NCBI GenBank assembly: GCA_040285825.1
Contig: JAUPSS010000003.1
Location: 310,001 to 374,000, forward strand
Source of the DNA: Eukaryota sp. TZLM1-RC
Lineage: Eukaryota; Metamonada: BaSk clade
DNA length: 64,000 bases
Direction: 5' to 3'
Shown: one piece after another, positions 20,741 to 31,239 of the stretch
Layout of the letters: every line of letters begins with the position of its first letter
How positions within the stretch are numbered: the stretch's first letter is position 1
The notes under the pieces: generated by a model
Database searches by the model: none
What the model saw: only the letters and a program-made list of their open reading frames with translations
What the model was told of the DNA's origin: nothing
Position numbers and translations under genes: made by a program

Positions 20741-23026
20741 ATCGAGAAAAGCCTGATAACTATTAAGATAGTTCCTTGTCAGATACCTCTGTCTACTCAA
20801 GAGCTTGGAGATTGGAATTTTGACAGAGTCTTGATTATTGAATCTTCATAATTGATTGTTTTTACAATCTTAGTATGTGCAGAGCTCGCACATCCCTCAA
20901 TACTGAAGACGATGGGTTTAGGTAGTTTGTTTCCTTTTCTCTGAAGTTCTTTGTTCTATCAGTAGTGTAAGAATTAATTACTATCAGTATGTTTCATTTT
21001 TCTTGAAATTTCTGTCTTTTTTCTTTAAACAACTTGTGTGGATATTCTTCCCACTCTTTCTATTGTTTTCAAGGCGCACACTGTTTTTCATTTTTTTGCA
21101 ATTTGTTTGTTTCTATATCCTTAATATTGATTCCTTCAGATTCAATATCACTCATCTTAGCAGCCTCTGATTTCCCCAGGATTAGGAATTTAGGAGACTA
21201 ATACACTGTCTGTACTAGATTCGCATCATATTTGTCTATGTCAATACCAGCAATAACTGTAACTTTCAATGAATTCAATTCAATCTCACTCAGAAATGCA
21301 ATTTTTGAGTTTTGTGGAAGAGTTGCAGTTTGGGAAAATTTATTAGTGACAACGCAAAGTTCTACAATTTTTCTTTAAATAAAGAAATTTTAAAATCGAT
21401 TCTTTCCCCAATCATTCAATGGCATTATTCCAGAAAAAGATCTTTTAAATTTAAAATACACTCTTCGAACATTACAGAAACGATGGACTGGAATGTATGA
21501 AAATGAACTTTATAATAATATATGCAGTTCGGCTGTTTTAAATCAAGATCTTCACTCATTGTTATTGGAAAAGGGTGTTTGTGAGAATAGGTCATCAGAT
21601 TCATCACATTTTGTAACCATTGTACCACAAAGATTTGGACTGTGTGCTACTCATAAAGCATTGGTAACAAAAATGAGATTATATTTGAACGTCCCCATCA
21701 ATCAACTCCTAAATCAAAAGAACAATGTATTTGTTCGAATTCATCTCAACTGACTTTGCACCATGCTCTGAAATGTTCTCAATTGACAACTTATCGTTCT
21801 TCATTACATGAAGCTGTTAGAAACACTGTTTTCAATATGGCACAAACTGCAACAATATCCTGTATCAAAGAGCCTCTGCTGAAGGAAACACTTTCTCTGA
21901 ATAATTTTGGTTCTGATGAAAGCGGTGGTGTATACTGTGATTGGATTGATAACTCTGAAGCTCTTGTTGACTTTGTCTCCTGTAATGTTGCAAATGACAC
22001 TTTGGTTCAAAGAAGAAAACTTAATCCTGTAAGTGCTCTTGAATTTAAAGCTGAAGGAAAACATAGAAAATATGATAAAGATATTGAAGAAGCTAATGCT
22101 GATAGAAATAGACCACTTGTGTTTATTGCTTTCCCATTTTCGATAAACGGAAGACTATCAGTAGAAGCAGGAACTTTTTTGAATGATTTCCAAAAATGGT
22201 CCAAGAAAAAAACAATGAACAGATTTGATATTTTTTATGGCGCTCTCGGATTCAATTTGCCATTATTAATAGATTACCTCGGTTTTTCAATCGAATTAGA
22301 GAAACTTTAGCTAGACAGCAAGCAGATCAAGGTTTTGTAGAGGAAAACTTGGTTCCTTGAATTCTGTCCCATTAGTTATGAGTTTATTTTGTTAATTATG
22401 GAAGTTACGTTTTTGCATGAAAAAGCTTCAGCACCATCTGGTTAAATTATATGAAGGCTTGGATTATGAAGTAAGACTTGGCTTGGCCAAAACTAAAAAT
22501 CCCGCTTTCGGTAATTTTTTAAAGGATATTCGTGATAGCTCTGCTGCTACTTTAGTAACTCAAATTCACTCTGTTTATGGACTTTTGTTAAAAACCAATG
22601 AATGGCTTTTAAACATGCGTTTTCGTTGTTTTCTGTGGCCAAACAATTTGCCCAATCATTTAACTTGTAAATGTAAACCTCTTTTGTACTCATCTTTTGA
22701 ACTGTAAACATTTCATTACATTTAGAAGCAAAGTGCATAATAGCGTCAGGGACCAAATTTATGTAATGTGCAAATCATATCCAGTAGATTCCTTTTTAGA
22801 ACCGCTGTTATCAAAATTAATTCTTGATGATCCCAATATTGATAGTACGCGTTACAACAGAGCTTCTATGGGTCTGACAAGAGGTGATCTAGTTGTTCCC
22901 GGTTTAAATGGTAGTTTTGCTATTTTAGACGCCATGTCTATTGACAATTCCTCTAATGAACATCTCATTAACTCGGATGTAAATAATCCTCTTCTTGCAG
23001 GTGAAAAATATAAAAATTGCTAAATA

Positions 23027-23121
23027 TGTTGGCGCCCCAAGGCTTATATGTTATGAATAGAAAATAAATCTACTTTTCCTCATTCTCTTGATCTCAACCA
23101 CTTTTGCAACCTACGGCATCA
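23027..23121 (+). repeat. 5' LTR of the miniature element
   Basis: 95 bp, TG...CA termini, matching 24441-24535 apart from about four substitutions. The next bases, ataattattggcca, could hold a primer-binding site, but I cannot match it to a tRNA. Confidence 0.85.
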
Positions 23122-24440
23122 ATAATTATTGGCCATCTTAGGTTATAGGTATACCACTTTGTTATAACACAGCTTTTCTACAGAGGATATCTTCAGCAGA
23201 TATCATGTCAGTTCTTTTCAGCCAAAACACTGACACCGTTAAAACTAACATGCAGGAACATAACAGGTATACAATAAGCATACAAACAGTAGTAGTAGGA
23301 GAAGTAGTAGAGACTAGTAAAGTCGAGGACTCGGGCTCGAGACCACCCTCCGCCCCTCCTCAAAGAAAAACGATGGAAACAGGCACGGAACAACGTCCCG
23401 TTTCTTCCAAGTCCAAAATAATGGAACCAGGCTCGGAAGCACCTCCCACCTCTTCCAAATCCAATCTAATGCCACAAAAGGTTTCAGAAACGGGACAACA
23501 CCCCTCCTCACCAAAAATGCAAATGGTGGTTCAAGTCCTGAAACTTCGACAGTCCTTCAAGAATATGAAGAACTTCAGTCCGTTTTAGACGAACTGGATG
23601 ACGAAGAGAAAGAACTTCGCCAACAAATCATGAAGAATGCGGAGGCTCACCTCGAACCTACAGATTACTGTTTGTTTGAGCAGCTCCCTCCTTTATGGAA
23701 GCAAATTCCAAAGACAGGAAGATGGCTCCAGTGATGGATTCTACAAACTCCTACCAAGGACACGGAGCCTTACCTAGAATCAATGGATTTTTATCCATTC
23801 GAGCAGCTCCCTTCCTTACGGAGCCAAACACGAGAAAAGTCGACCAAATACGAGGTTACGAGTAGAAACTCCACCTCCACTATTATTGTACTACAATGCA
23901 AAGATACGGTCCTTGTTCCACTGATATTTTTAGTCGTAAAGCCCGTACTTTAACAACAAAAGACGCCACCTTCAGGTCTCTGATGTTTGTTACTTTGTTT
24001 ACTGTTGTTGTTAATCCAACATAAACCCTGCATAATCATCAACGAATCCATTCTTCGATTCCATGATACCTTTACTAAACGACACTACCACGTTTCTCGT
24101 TTACGAAAAAGGGAAGAAGCAGAGCATCTTCATGTAGCGACTAAAACATACACAACAAAGTATTCAAGCACACAGATCTTGGTACGAGGCCCTTTTCAGT
24201 TATTGCTTACTGCCTTATACTAACATTGTTCTGGGAGAGCCATAGTACATCAATTGTCGATCTTAAAAATGTGAAACCCAGTGTTTGTGTGAATCCCAAT
24301 CACTACACAGATAATTGTAAACAATAGCAAACATTAGAATTTAATATTTAGTTCTTAGTAATTATAGTTATTTAGTTAATTGTTATAGTTTTGTTTCATA
24401 TTCATATAAGCTGATTTATTTTGAAAAAGGGAAGAAGCAG

Positions 24441-24535
24441 TGTTGGCGCCCTAAGGCTTATATGTTATGCATAGAAAATAAATCAACTTTTCCTCATTCT
24501 CTTTATCTCAACCACTTTTGCAACCTACGGCATCA
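24441..24535 (+). repeat. 3' LTR of the miniature element
   Basis: 95 bp, TG...CA termini, preceded directly by a purine tract. It is followed by the target copy aata and then the interrupted coding sequence of element E. Confidence 0.85.
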
Positions 24536-24960
24536 AATATGCGAAACCCATTTCCTCGATTAATCAAAATTCTCATGCCCAATATAATTTATGTCCCTTT
24601 GTTTTTTCTTTGCATGGATCTTTGGGTAAGGCTGCTATGGCTTTCCTTGAAATTTTTGTTGTAGTTGTAAAGGAAAGAACTGGAAGAATTTTCAATCGTG
24701 TTGACTGGCAAAACAGGATTGTATTTTCTATTTTTAAGGGAATGGTAAAACTGATTTCTGATTCACTGTCTTCTTTTGGGAAATTTTCTGAATCTTTGGC
24801 AATTAATTGTTTTGATGTAGGGGAGGCAGCTTTTGAGGATGTGAAGTTTTAATTGTGTATTTTATGTTTTCATATTTGTTGTTGAATAAAATAAAAATTG
24901 ATAAAAAAATTATGGAAGTTCAATAAATATAAGTATTTCATTCTGATTATGAGTTTCTTC

Positions 24961-25640
24961 ACCTTTTCCTTTTGCTGATCTTTAATAGGTCTTAAAATCA
25001 ATTTTCTTTTGTGGAACTGAAAAACAAAGCCTTCTTTTAAAGTAATGCAATCAAAAAAATAGCCAATGTCATTTTTGGTCTTGGTACTAAGTTACATTTT
25101 GAGCACCATTTTATAAGATGCAAGATTTCGTTCAATGATATAGGTAGTTTCATTCCCACTCTCTAGATTAACTCTCTCAAGTAATTCAGTTTTAGGAATT
25201 TCAGTGGTTTTATGAAGCGATTCAACTTGAAACCATGTACAAAATTATTGTATCAATAATGAAGAAAACAACAGCAATCTGTAAGCAAAATATGTTTCCT
25301 TAAGTCGTAAACGTAAGATAAAGTTGATTGATTTTTCTCTTATTCTATTTAAAACCAAAGCCGCCATCATACAAACCATATGGTGGTCAGTATTCAAGAA
25401 AATATTCATCTAAAAGGTAACTTAAGCAACAATCGATCAAAGTTGATGGAATGTCCTGGTATGACAGCCCCTATGACATACTATTAAACAAATTAGAGTG
25501 TATAACAGTTGAAACAAATTTCAAAGAAAACTCTACATCAAAATGATTTTCCATCTTTCTGCAAGGCAAAAAACAATTTGTGTCTTTATGTTGGAGCTTT
25601 TAACTGAACATAAATAAGAGTCATGAAACTATGAACATTC
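24961..25640 (+). other. Unassigned DNA before a Fanzor fragment
   Basis: No open frame or recognised repeat. It may be decayed N-terminal Fanzor sequence, because a lineage 1 Fanzor fragment follows directly, but no motif can be read. Confidence 0.4.
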
Positions 25641-26045
25641 ATGGACACAGAGAGGGTTGAAGCAAAATGGATGAATGAATTTCAATTTAAATTTGGAGAT
25701 CCAAAAAATAAAATTGTAGTGATTGATGATTGGAAACAAACAAATTTTAGACTTCAAGCATCTGTACAGAATGTTGGTTATAGAGAGTTGTCTAAAATAT
25801 GTAACTTCCGTCTATTGCTCTTGGATGAATATAGAACTAGTTGTCGATGTCATGCATCTGTACTTAAGAGGAAAGAATGCCAAAATGAAAAGAAACATCG
25901 AGTACCTAATCCAAGACCTTATAGGAGATCAAAGATTGCAACAGTCTCAGACAAGGAATACTCACTTACTAGAAGTCGATGTTTATGGAATTTTATTGTC
26001 AAGCATAAAGCTCCAATAATAGTAATAATTTTATCAATGAATTAA
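25641..26045 (+). pseudogene. Fanzor lineage 1 fragment, copy 3
   Basis: 134 codons that align by eye with copies 1 and 2: EAKWMNEFQFKFGDPKNKIVVIDDW corresponds to their MIQRFKSVIGDPSQVVIGIGDW. LLLDEYRTSCRC carries the RuvC-II Glu and the first Cys pair. After that the zinc ribbon and RuvC-III are degraded; the CLWNF segment lacks the expected NRD. RuvC-I is absent. The intact DEYRTS helps show that the TGA in copy 1 replaced an Arg codon. The piece is too broken to be functional. Confidence 0.7.
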
Positions 26046-26557
26046 TTAATTTCGAATCTGAGAAGGAATATAGATTTGGTTTAAATAGTTTTTGCACGTT
26101 GATGACTTTCAATCATCAACAAAAATTACTTTTGATGTTACCAAAGTTGGAGGTTACGGTAATAATTGGAGTGATGCGTTTTGGAAAGCTTAATCAGATA
26201 AGATTTAAAAATATTCGATTTGAAAGAATTAAATTTAATTGAACAAATTGTACCTTTGGCTTTTAGTGTTCATGAGGTTTTTTAAAGTAAAATTAAACTA
26301 ATTTTTGACCAATTTGGTTGGAATGAGGTGGCAGATGAAATAAGTCGCTTCATTTTGAAGAATAGCTTTAAATGCCACAGTGCTTTTAATTATATTCTTC
26401 AAAAGACAAGAGAAGAACGTCAGTGTTGGTAGATAGTGTTATTTTAGTTTTCGAATGGTTTCCCATCAATCTTTAAAAGCAAAAAGTTCATGATTCATTT
26501 CATCCTTCAGAATTCTCACCAGGTCACAACTATTTGACCTTTCTGTTCCATTAACTG
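26046..26557 (+). other. Gap upstream of prefoldin 1
   Basis: AT-rich sequence with stops in all frames. Its mixed short frames (for example NEVADEISRF near 26320) suggest decayed coding mobile DNA, but I recognise nothing. Confidence 0.4.
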
Positions 26558-26954
26558 ATGTCCCAATCTAGTCAAGTGCCAGACGAATTCGTTGCTGAAG
26601 TTCAAAAATTACAGTCCACACTTGTTTCAAAGCTCAATACTCTTCAACAGACACAAGCTCGTCTTTTCGAGCGTGATCGCGATCGCAAACGATCAGACCT
26701 TACATTGCATGAATTGTCTTCGATCCCTGAATCTACCCGAATATTCAAGGCTATGGGGAAGTCTTTTGTACTAAAACCATCTGATCGCATCAAGCAAGAG
26801 TTACAAGATCTTTCAAAGAAGTGTCTGGACGAAACTGTCACTCTCAAGGTTTGCATCATATCCTTTCTCACCATAGTCTCTGCAGCAACGGCTCCAGAAC
26901 GAAACGACGAAAATTGAGTCTGAACTTAAGGAACTCATTCAGTCCCGCCAGTAA
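26558..26954 (+). CDS. PFDN1: Prefoldin subunit 1 (one 28-nt intron)
   Basis: Exons 26558-26848 and 26877-26954, with the GT...AG intron 26849-26876 (28 nt). Splicing gives 122 residues, the usual length of PFDN1, ending SELKELIQSRQ. The protein is two coiled-coil helices joined by the prefoldin beta hairpins. It has FVAEVQKLQSTLVSKLNTLQQTQ, then RSDLTLHELSSI, and then TRIFKAMGKSFVL, which matches the beta-type prefoldin core (YEGVGRMFIL in animals). Prefoldin is a cytosolic hexamer that delivers nascent actin and tubulin to the CCT chaperonin; subunit 1 is a beta-class member. Unspliced, the frame ends at a stop soon after the intron, which supports the splice. Confidence 0.85.
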
Positions 26955-27412
26955 GTGTGTATTTGGCGTCATTTGCTGCAATAAATTAGTTAATTCTTTT
27001 GTCTTGATACTGACCTTCTATTTTCTCGATTCCAATTTGCTCTTCAAAAGACATTAATTTAGGATTTTTCAAACAATTGCTTGTTGTGTTTGGTGTTATG
27101 GTTCGCCTAGTACTGTCGGAAGCCCTGAAGACTCAAAGGTTGACGCAATCCATTGTGTAAATAATAAACAATTCATTTATTCTTTAAAGCTGACTGTAAT
27201 TTGCTTCTGATTTACAGCAATCAATGTCCCAAAATCCTAGCAAACATTCTCAGTGTGTTGAAAAACTATTTGTATTTAGATGCAGACTTGAATTTGATCA
27301 AACAGCTGTTCAAGTAAAAAATTACAATAGAAAAAGAAAGATTTGTGCACATTGACTAGAATAAAAACCTCACATCACCTTAAAACTAAATAAATAAGTT
27401 TATTATTTGAAA
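26955..27412 (+). other. Intergenic between prefoldin 1 and Stealth
   Basis: AT-rich DNA between two genes that end towards each other; nothing recognised. Confidence 0.5.
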
Positions 27413-28771
27413 TCAACCTCTTTCCCATGGTCCAGGCTTAGCGTACAGCTCCTCCATTCCATTAATAAAAGCAGCTGAAGCCTCTTCACTTTGCACTTTC
27501 TGATCATTGTTTGCACACCAGAACATTGGCTTCAGTCGTGCAATTCGCTTTACCATTAGAGTGTTTTCCTGGGGTTTATTCTTCAAATATTCAAACCGAA
27601 ACTCAGAGGGAGAACATCTGTGATACTTTGCCGGGGTTTTGAAAGTTCCAGGAGATCTGTAGGTCTGCTGCACCCATGAATGAACCACCATGTTCACAAA
27701 GTAAGCCAATCCTTTAGGCTGACGAAACTTGGTCCTACTTGATGTTTGATAAACCTCTGGAAACGTAGAAACCGTCCAGTTGAACGCTTCTCGGTTTAAA
27801 AGTTTAGGAGCATGCATGACTGCCCTGTATGTCCCCGCCACAGTGTCCGTGCCAACACCAAATTCTTCCTTCAAGTACTGAGAAGCGAGATAAATATATT
27901 GATGGTAATACCTTGAGTTGGGCTTTGGAAACCAATATCTTTCGATGTGAACAAGTGCGTTATCGTTATTAAAAAAATAGTTTCTTGGTACGTCTCTAGC
28001 CATGAAAAAATCATCATTTAAATAGATAAAGTTATTAGTTAGACCTTCAATTCTCCACAAATTTGCTTCAATTGTAAGAGAGCTAAAGGTAGGCAAATGT
28101 GATCGATCAGGAAAGATTTCAGGATGATATACAAACGTCACATAAGGATTATTAGGGTCAATCCAGGTAGGAATTTGGGAGGGAGAACTTACAATAATGT
28201 AAATATGGTGAATAAACTTGATAAATTTATACAAAGATCTCATAGAATACTTCAATTCGTTAGTTGTTCTCCACTGTTGTGGTTGAACAAAGTCTTCGGG
28301 TGATTTTTTTTGTTCGTTAAAGGCTCTCTGCCATAGCTTGTCACTTGAGTCAACGTATGTGTAAACCGCATCAACAGCATGAGGATCAGTACTCAATGCC
28401 TTCTTTCCAGGCCGGAGCTTACCATAGTTCATTGAACTTGGGGATATGAAAGGTTTGAGAGGGTTTTTAGGAGGGTTAACTGACTCAAAATACATTTCAT
28501 AAAGCTTTGAATCATCAATAGATGTGTGGGATGTGGAAGGAGAATCATCAGGCACTTTAACCGGATCTTCAGAATTATAAGGAGGATTAGATTCCAAGAG
28601 GTCGTCTAGGGTACGTGTCGAAGCAACTTTAGGATTGTGTGAAGGTAAGTTCTGTGGAGCTGTAGTCAATTTTATAAAGGCAACAACAAATAGACCAATG
28701 ACTAATGAAAAGAGTAAAAGTTTGAGGTGTGACTGACGCTTACGGTACAACGTGCGTCGTATAAAGGGCAT
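27413..28771 (-). CDS. Stealth-family phosphotransferase (GNPTAB-like), type II membrane
   Basis: 452 residues, intact. Short basic N-terminus, one membrane segment at about residues 18-40 (LKLLLFSLVIGLFVVAFIKL), a spacer, then the Stealth conserved regions. These are CR1 with VDAVYTYVDSSD near 113, CR2 with TTNELKYSMRSLYKF, IYIIVSSPSQIPTW and FIYLNDDFFMARD (about 155-260), CR3 around NREAFNWTVSTFPEV (about 325) and a CR4-like end. Stealth proteins include animal GlcNAc-1-phosphotransferase alpha/beta, which starts the mannose-6-phosphate tag on lysosomal enzymes in the Golgi, and microbial capsule hexose-phosphate transferases. The substrate here is unknown. The topology fits a Golgi enzyme. 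The ATG lies only 22 bases downstream of a Fanzor pseudogene on the same strand. Confidence 0.87.
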   Translation of the reverse strand: MPFIRRTLYRKRQSHLKLLLFSLVIGLFVVAFIKLTTAPQNLPSHNPKVASTRTLDDLLESNPPYNSEDPVKVPDDSPSTSHTSIDDSKLYEMYFESVNPPKNPLKPFISPSSMNYGKLRPGKKALSTDPHAVDAVYTYVDSSDKLWQRAFNEQKKSPEDFVQPQQWRTTNELKYSMRSLYKFIKFIHHIYIIVSSPSQIPTWIDPNNPYVTFVYHPEIFPDRSHLPTFSSLTIEANLWRIEGLTNNFIYLNDDFFMARDVPRNYFFNNDNALVHIERYWFPKPNSRYYHQYIYLASQYLKEEFGVGTDTVAGTYRAVMHAPKLLNREAFNWTVSTFPEVYQTSSRTKFRQPKGLAYFVNMVVHSWVQQTYRSPGTFKTPAKYHRCSPSEFRFEYLKNKPQENTLMVKRIARLKPMFWCANNDQKVQSEEASAAFINGMEELYAKPGPWERG

Positions 28772-28793
28772 TTAAGGATGTTTAAAGTTTAAG

Positions 28794-31218
28794 TTACTTC
28801 AAAACTATAGATTGTTTCTCAACTTTCGCATTCACTACACATGATAATGTATTGAGGTTTGGTTGTTGAATCGGACTCATTGGTGTACCATCACCTTCAG
28901 AATTCTTATCAACATCTCTCTGGTTTTCATCAGTTGGTTCAATAACATTGGTTTGAGACTGTTGTCTCTTGAACAGCCCTGATCTCTCTCTTCCAGCCAA
29001 AATGTCTTCAGCCTACAAATGAATATTTAGTGCAGAATTACCATCTTGATTCCAGAACGTTTTGTATTGATTACATTGCCTTCGACCCCATGGAACTACT
29101 TGTCGAGCCTTATAGTTGCCCAGTTCATCCTTTTCCAAAAGCTTTGAAATACGTTTTCTTATTCTCTTGTCGGTGGTATTTTTCAATTCTTCGACTAATT
29201 CTCTAATTACTAGACTTCTTTGTTCACTCTTAGTCACATCTGCCTTACTCATAACCAACTTTCAGGGACTGTTTCTACCCTTATCATTGCTTCTTCCAAC
29301 TTTTCTTTTACTTTTACTTTCTTTTTTACCTTTTTTTGCGTTATTTGAATCTGTCTTTAAATTCCATTTTTTCTTTCTAACATGAATATCCCGTCTAATT
29401 GAGTTAAGTTTTTTCGTAAAGTTGGGATCATCGTATTTGTAGGAAGTTTCCATGTTTTCTCCAATTGTACCCTTTCGAGCACAATTATGGCATCTTTTTG
29501 AAGTAAATGCCTCATTGACTAAATATACAAGGTATGCGGCTTGTCTCAATACTTTTCTTATACTTGTACCTTTAAATGGATACTTTCCGTTCCTTTTAAA
29601 TCCAGACTCTTTACTCCAATCACCAATGACTATCATACAATCACCAGGTTTGCCAAACTTTTGTTTAATTTTACGAATCAGCTTCATGTCACCTGTTTGT
29701 TTTCCCTTGTGTTGGGAGCACCTTTCTTTTCGATATTGTATTTGGTGAAATAGATTCCAAGTGTTTATTCTAAGTATTTCTTTTGCATTAATGTACTCAC
29801 AAAATTCATCTAAATTGGTTGATTTTGATTGTTTTCTCATTTGAGAATGAGAAAATTTTTCAAAATTTCAGAAAACTTTGTTACTTTCTCCATCACTGTT
29901 GAAGAAGTATTCATTTTGCCGGTTCTTTGAATCTTTCCGCTGTTTGAGAAAACCAAGTGAAAAATTTCGTTCACCTTAAGTAAAAGATAAGGAGTCAATA
30001 TTACGAATATCTTCTTTTTTGCGCTTTTTTTGGTTTGTTTCGTCATCCAGCTCTACTTCATCTTTTACAATTGAAATTTGGTTACAGCAATTACTATAGT
30101 TTAATTTCTTGGAAACAGCATGAATCAAATCATATTCATTTGGATCTGCAGCGACCAATTTTCTAAAATTTAAGGATGCTAATTTTTCCATTGATAGGTT
30201 TCTCAAGTAAACGTCTCTAGTTTTTTGTTTTTTTGTTGTAATTTTTTCCCAAACAAATCTCTTCTTTGAAATTGAATTGAAACAGAATGTCCATTTGTTA
30301 CAATCATATTATAAAAAACATATGGAGCGTCTTCGGGATAGTTGAGTTTATCTTCCTCAATATTTTTTCGAGAAAACTTCTTACACGTTTTTGTAAAAAC
30401 TTTGTTTTGTGATTTAATGGTACTTTCAGAGCATTTGTTGATCTTTTTCGGAGAAGGAACCTCAAACTCCCGATTTGAAATCATTAAGGCTGAATCCCAT
30501 AGTAATTGAGTAATTTCACTTGTTTTCGACAGTTTGTCTGCTAGTTTTTCCACTTTAATATGGTTACTGGGCACACATTCCAATTGAGTTAACATTTCCA
30601 AACATGATTTGATATCCAAGCGAATAGATCTGGGCATACAGGAATCAGCTTTGAGCAGCACTTCATAGGTTTATAATGGAGATTTAAGTGATTCCCGCTA
30701 GAATTCAAGGAAATATTTCCCACCAAGTGACTCAAAAAAATGGAATGACTTAGAAAGGTCATTGGTGATTGATGTAGTTTTTCAAAGACACTTTTGTTCC
30801 CAAAAATTTGCATAAAATTTTGGTATAATAAATAATGAATAAATTAGGTGATGAAGAGATTGCTTCAGCCACCCAGGATTCTTGCATCAATTGTTGCAAT
30901 GATAATTCCACACTGAAACCATCATTTTTTGACAATTCATCCTGCAAATTGAGAATAGCTGTCCGAGTCTTGTTAATGTTATCCAGTAATAATTTCTTTT
31001 TTCGGGTTTTAATTTTAATTTAGCAAGTCTTGATTTCTTTGAATGAATAATTTAAAAGTGTGTAGTAAGTGGTCTACAAAATGTTTTTTCAAGTTAACAC
31101 TGTAATTTGTTATCACTTCAGATGCCAGGTACTTACAGGGTTGACACATATATTTGTAATTCGGAATTGCAAAGCCTGTAGCTTCACAAACATCTGCTGA
31201 ATCATTTGGATTAGACAA
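28794..31218 (-). pseudogene. Fanzor lineage 1, copy 2 (long, multiply broken)
   Basis: Read on the minus strand over several frames. The N-terminal helical part (31218-31015, 30947-30759) corresponds to that of copy 1. SCMPRSIRLD lies near 30630. The block VTNGHSVSI (near 30290) corresponds to the ETDGIAVSF block of copy 1, with Asp replaced by Asn. RuvC-I is VAADPNEYDLI, Asp at 30144-30146. VIGDWSKESG lies near 29640. RuvC-II is LVNEAFTSKRC, Glu at 29511-29513. Zinc ribbon Cys follow, of which one of the second pair is Tyr (QCNQY). RuvC-III is WNQDGNSALNI, Asp at 29043-29045. A nonsense TAG follows soon after, then a C-terminal GRERSGLFKR tail. All three RuvC acidic residues remain, but there are at least five breaks. 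Confidence 0.82.
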
Positions 31219-31239
31219 TTATTGTGGATTAATCAACAT

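Larger units (their letters stand above)
23027..24535 (+). mobile_element. Miniature LTR retrotransposon (about 1.5 kb, 95-bp LTRs)
   Basis: Two direct repeats of 95 bp (23027-23121 and 24441-24535), starting TGTTGGCGCC and ending GGCATCA and differing at about four positions, bound a 1.5-kb unit. The 4-bp repeat aata flanks it (23023-23026 and 24536-24539). A purine-rich tract (gaaaaagggaagaagcag, 24423-24440) lies directly before the right LTR, as expected of a polypurine tract, giving plus orientation. The interior has no RT or integrase, only a 127-codon Ser/Pro/Lys-rich frame (23205-23588) and a short segment (24100-24220, REEAEHLH...RGPFQLL). That short segment faintly resembles the tail of gypsy Pol. 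It is probably non-autonomous (TRIM-like), mobilised by another LTR element. Confidence 0.85.
22407..24907 (+). mobile_element. Non-LTR copy E, nested in D, itself invaded by an LTR element
   Basis: It is flanked by aattatggaagtt at 22394-22406 and 24908-24920, a 13-bp target duplication, with an A-rich 3' end. Coding pieces are 22417-22707, 22697-23023 and 24541-24852. They include a CKCKPLL...LNCKHF knuckle region with a frameshift near 22695, the TRGDLVVPGLNGSF endonuclease core at about 22880, and a C-terminus (NRIVFSIFKGM) like element A. Removing the LTR element at 23027-24535 restores continuity of the region that matches A (HAQYNLCPFVFSL), apart from a one-base shift. It is strongly 5'-truncated: only the part after the RT domain is present. 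Confidence 0.88.
21300..24960 (+). mobile_element. Non-LTR copy D (different subfamily), host of a nested insertion
   Basis: Coding pieces at 21312-21750 and 21756-22310 together give a CICSNSSQLTLHHALKC knuckle (across a frameshift near 21725) and a diverged endonuclease core (GGVYCDWIDNSEALVDFVSC). Its 3' tail is split by element E. The tail sequence before 22407 and after 24920 joins into one that matches the tail of copy D2 at about 35110-35160 (…TTCAATAAAT). So D was there before E. The left end is not defined; 20740-21300 has no recognisable content. Confidence 0.75.

Noticed and set aside
24100-24230. Short frame in the miniature LTR element as remaining gypsy Pol
   Set aside because: The resemblance (EEAEHL and RGPFQLL) is too short to claim; mentioned only as a hint.
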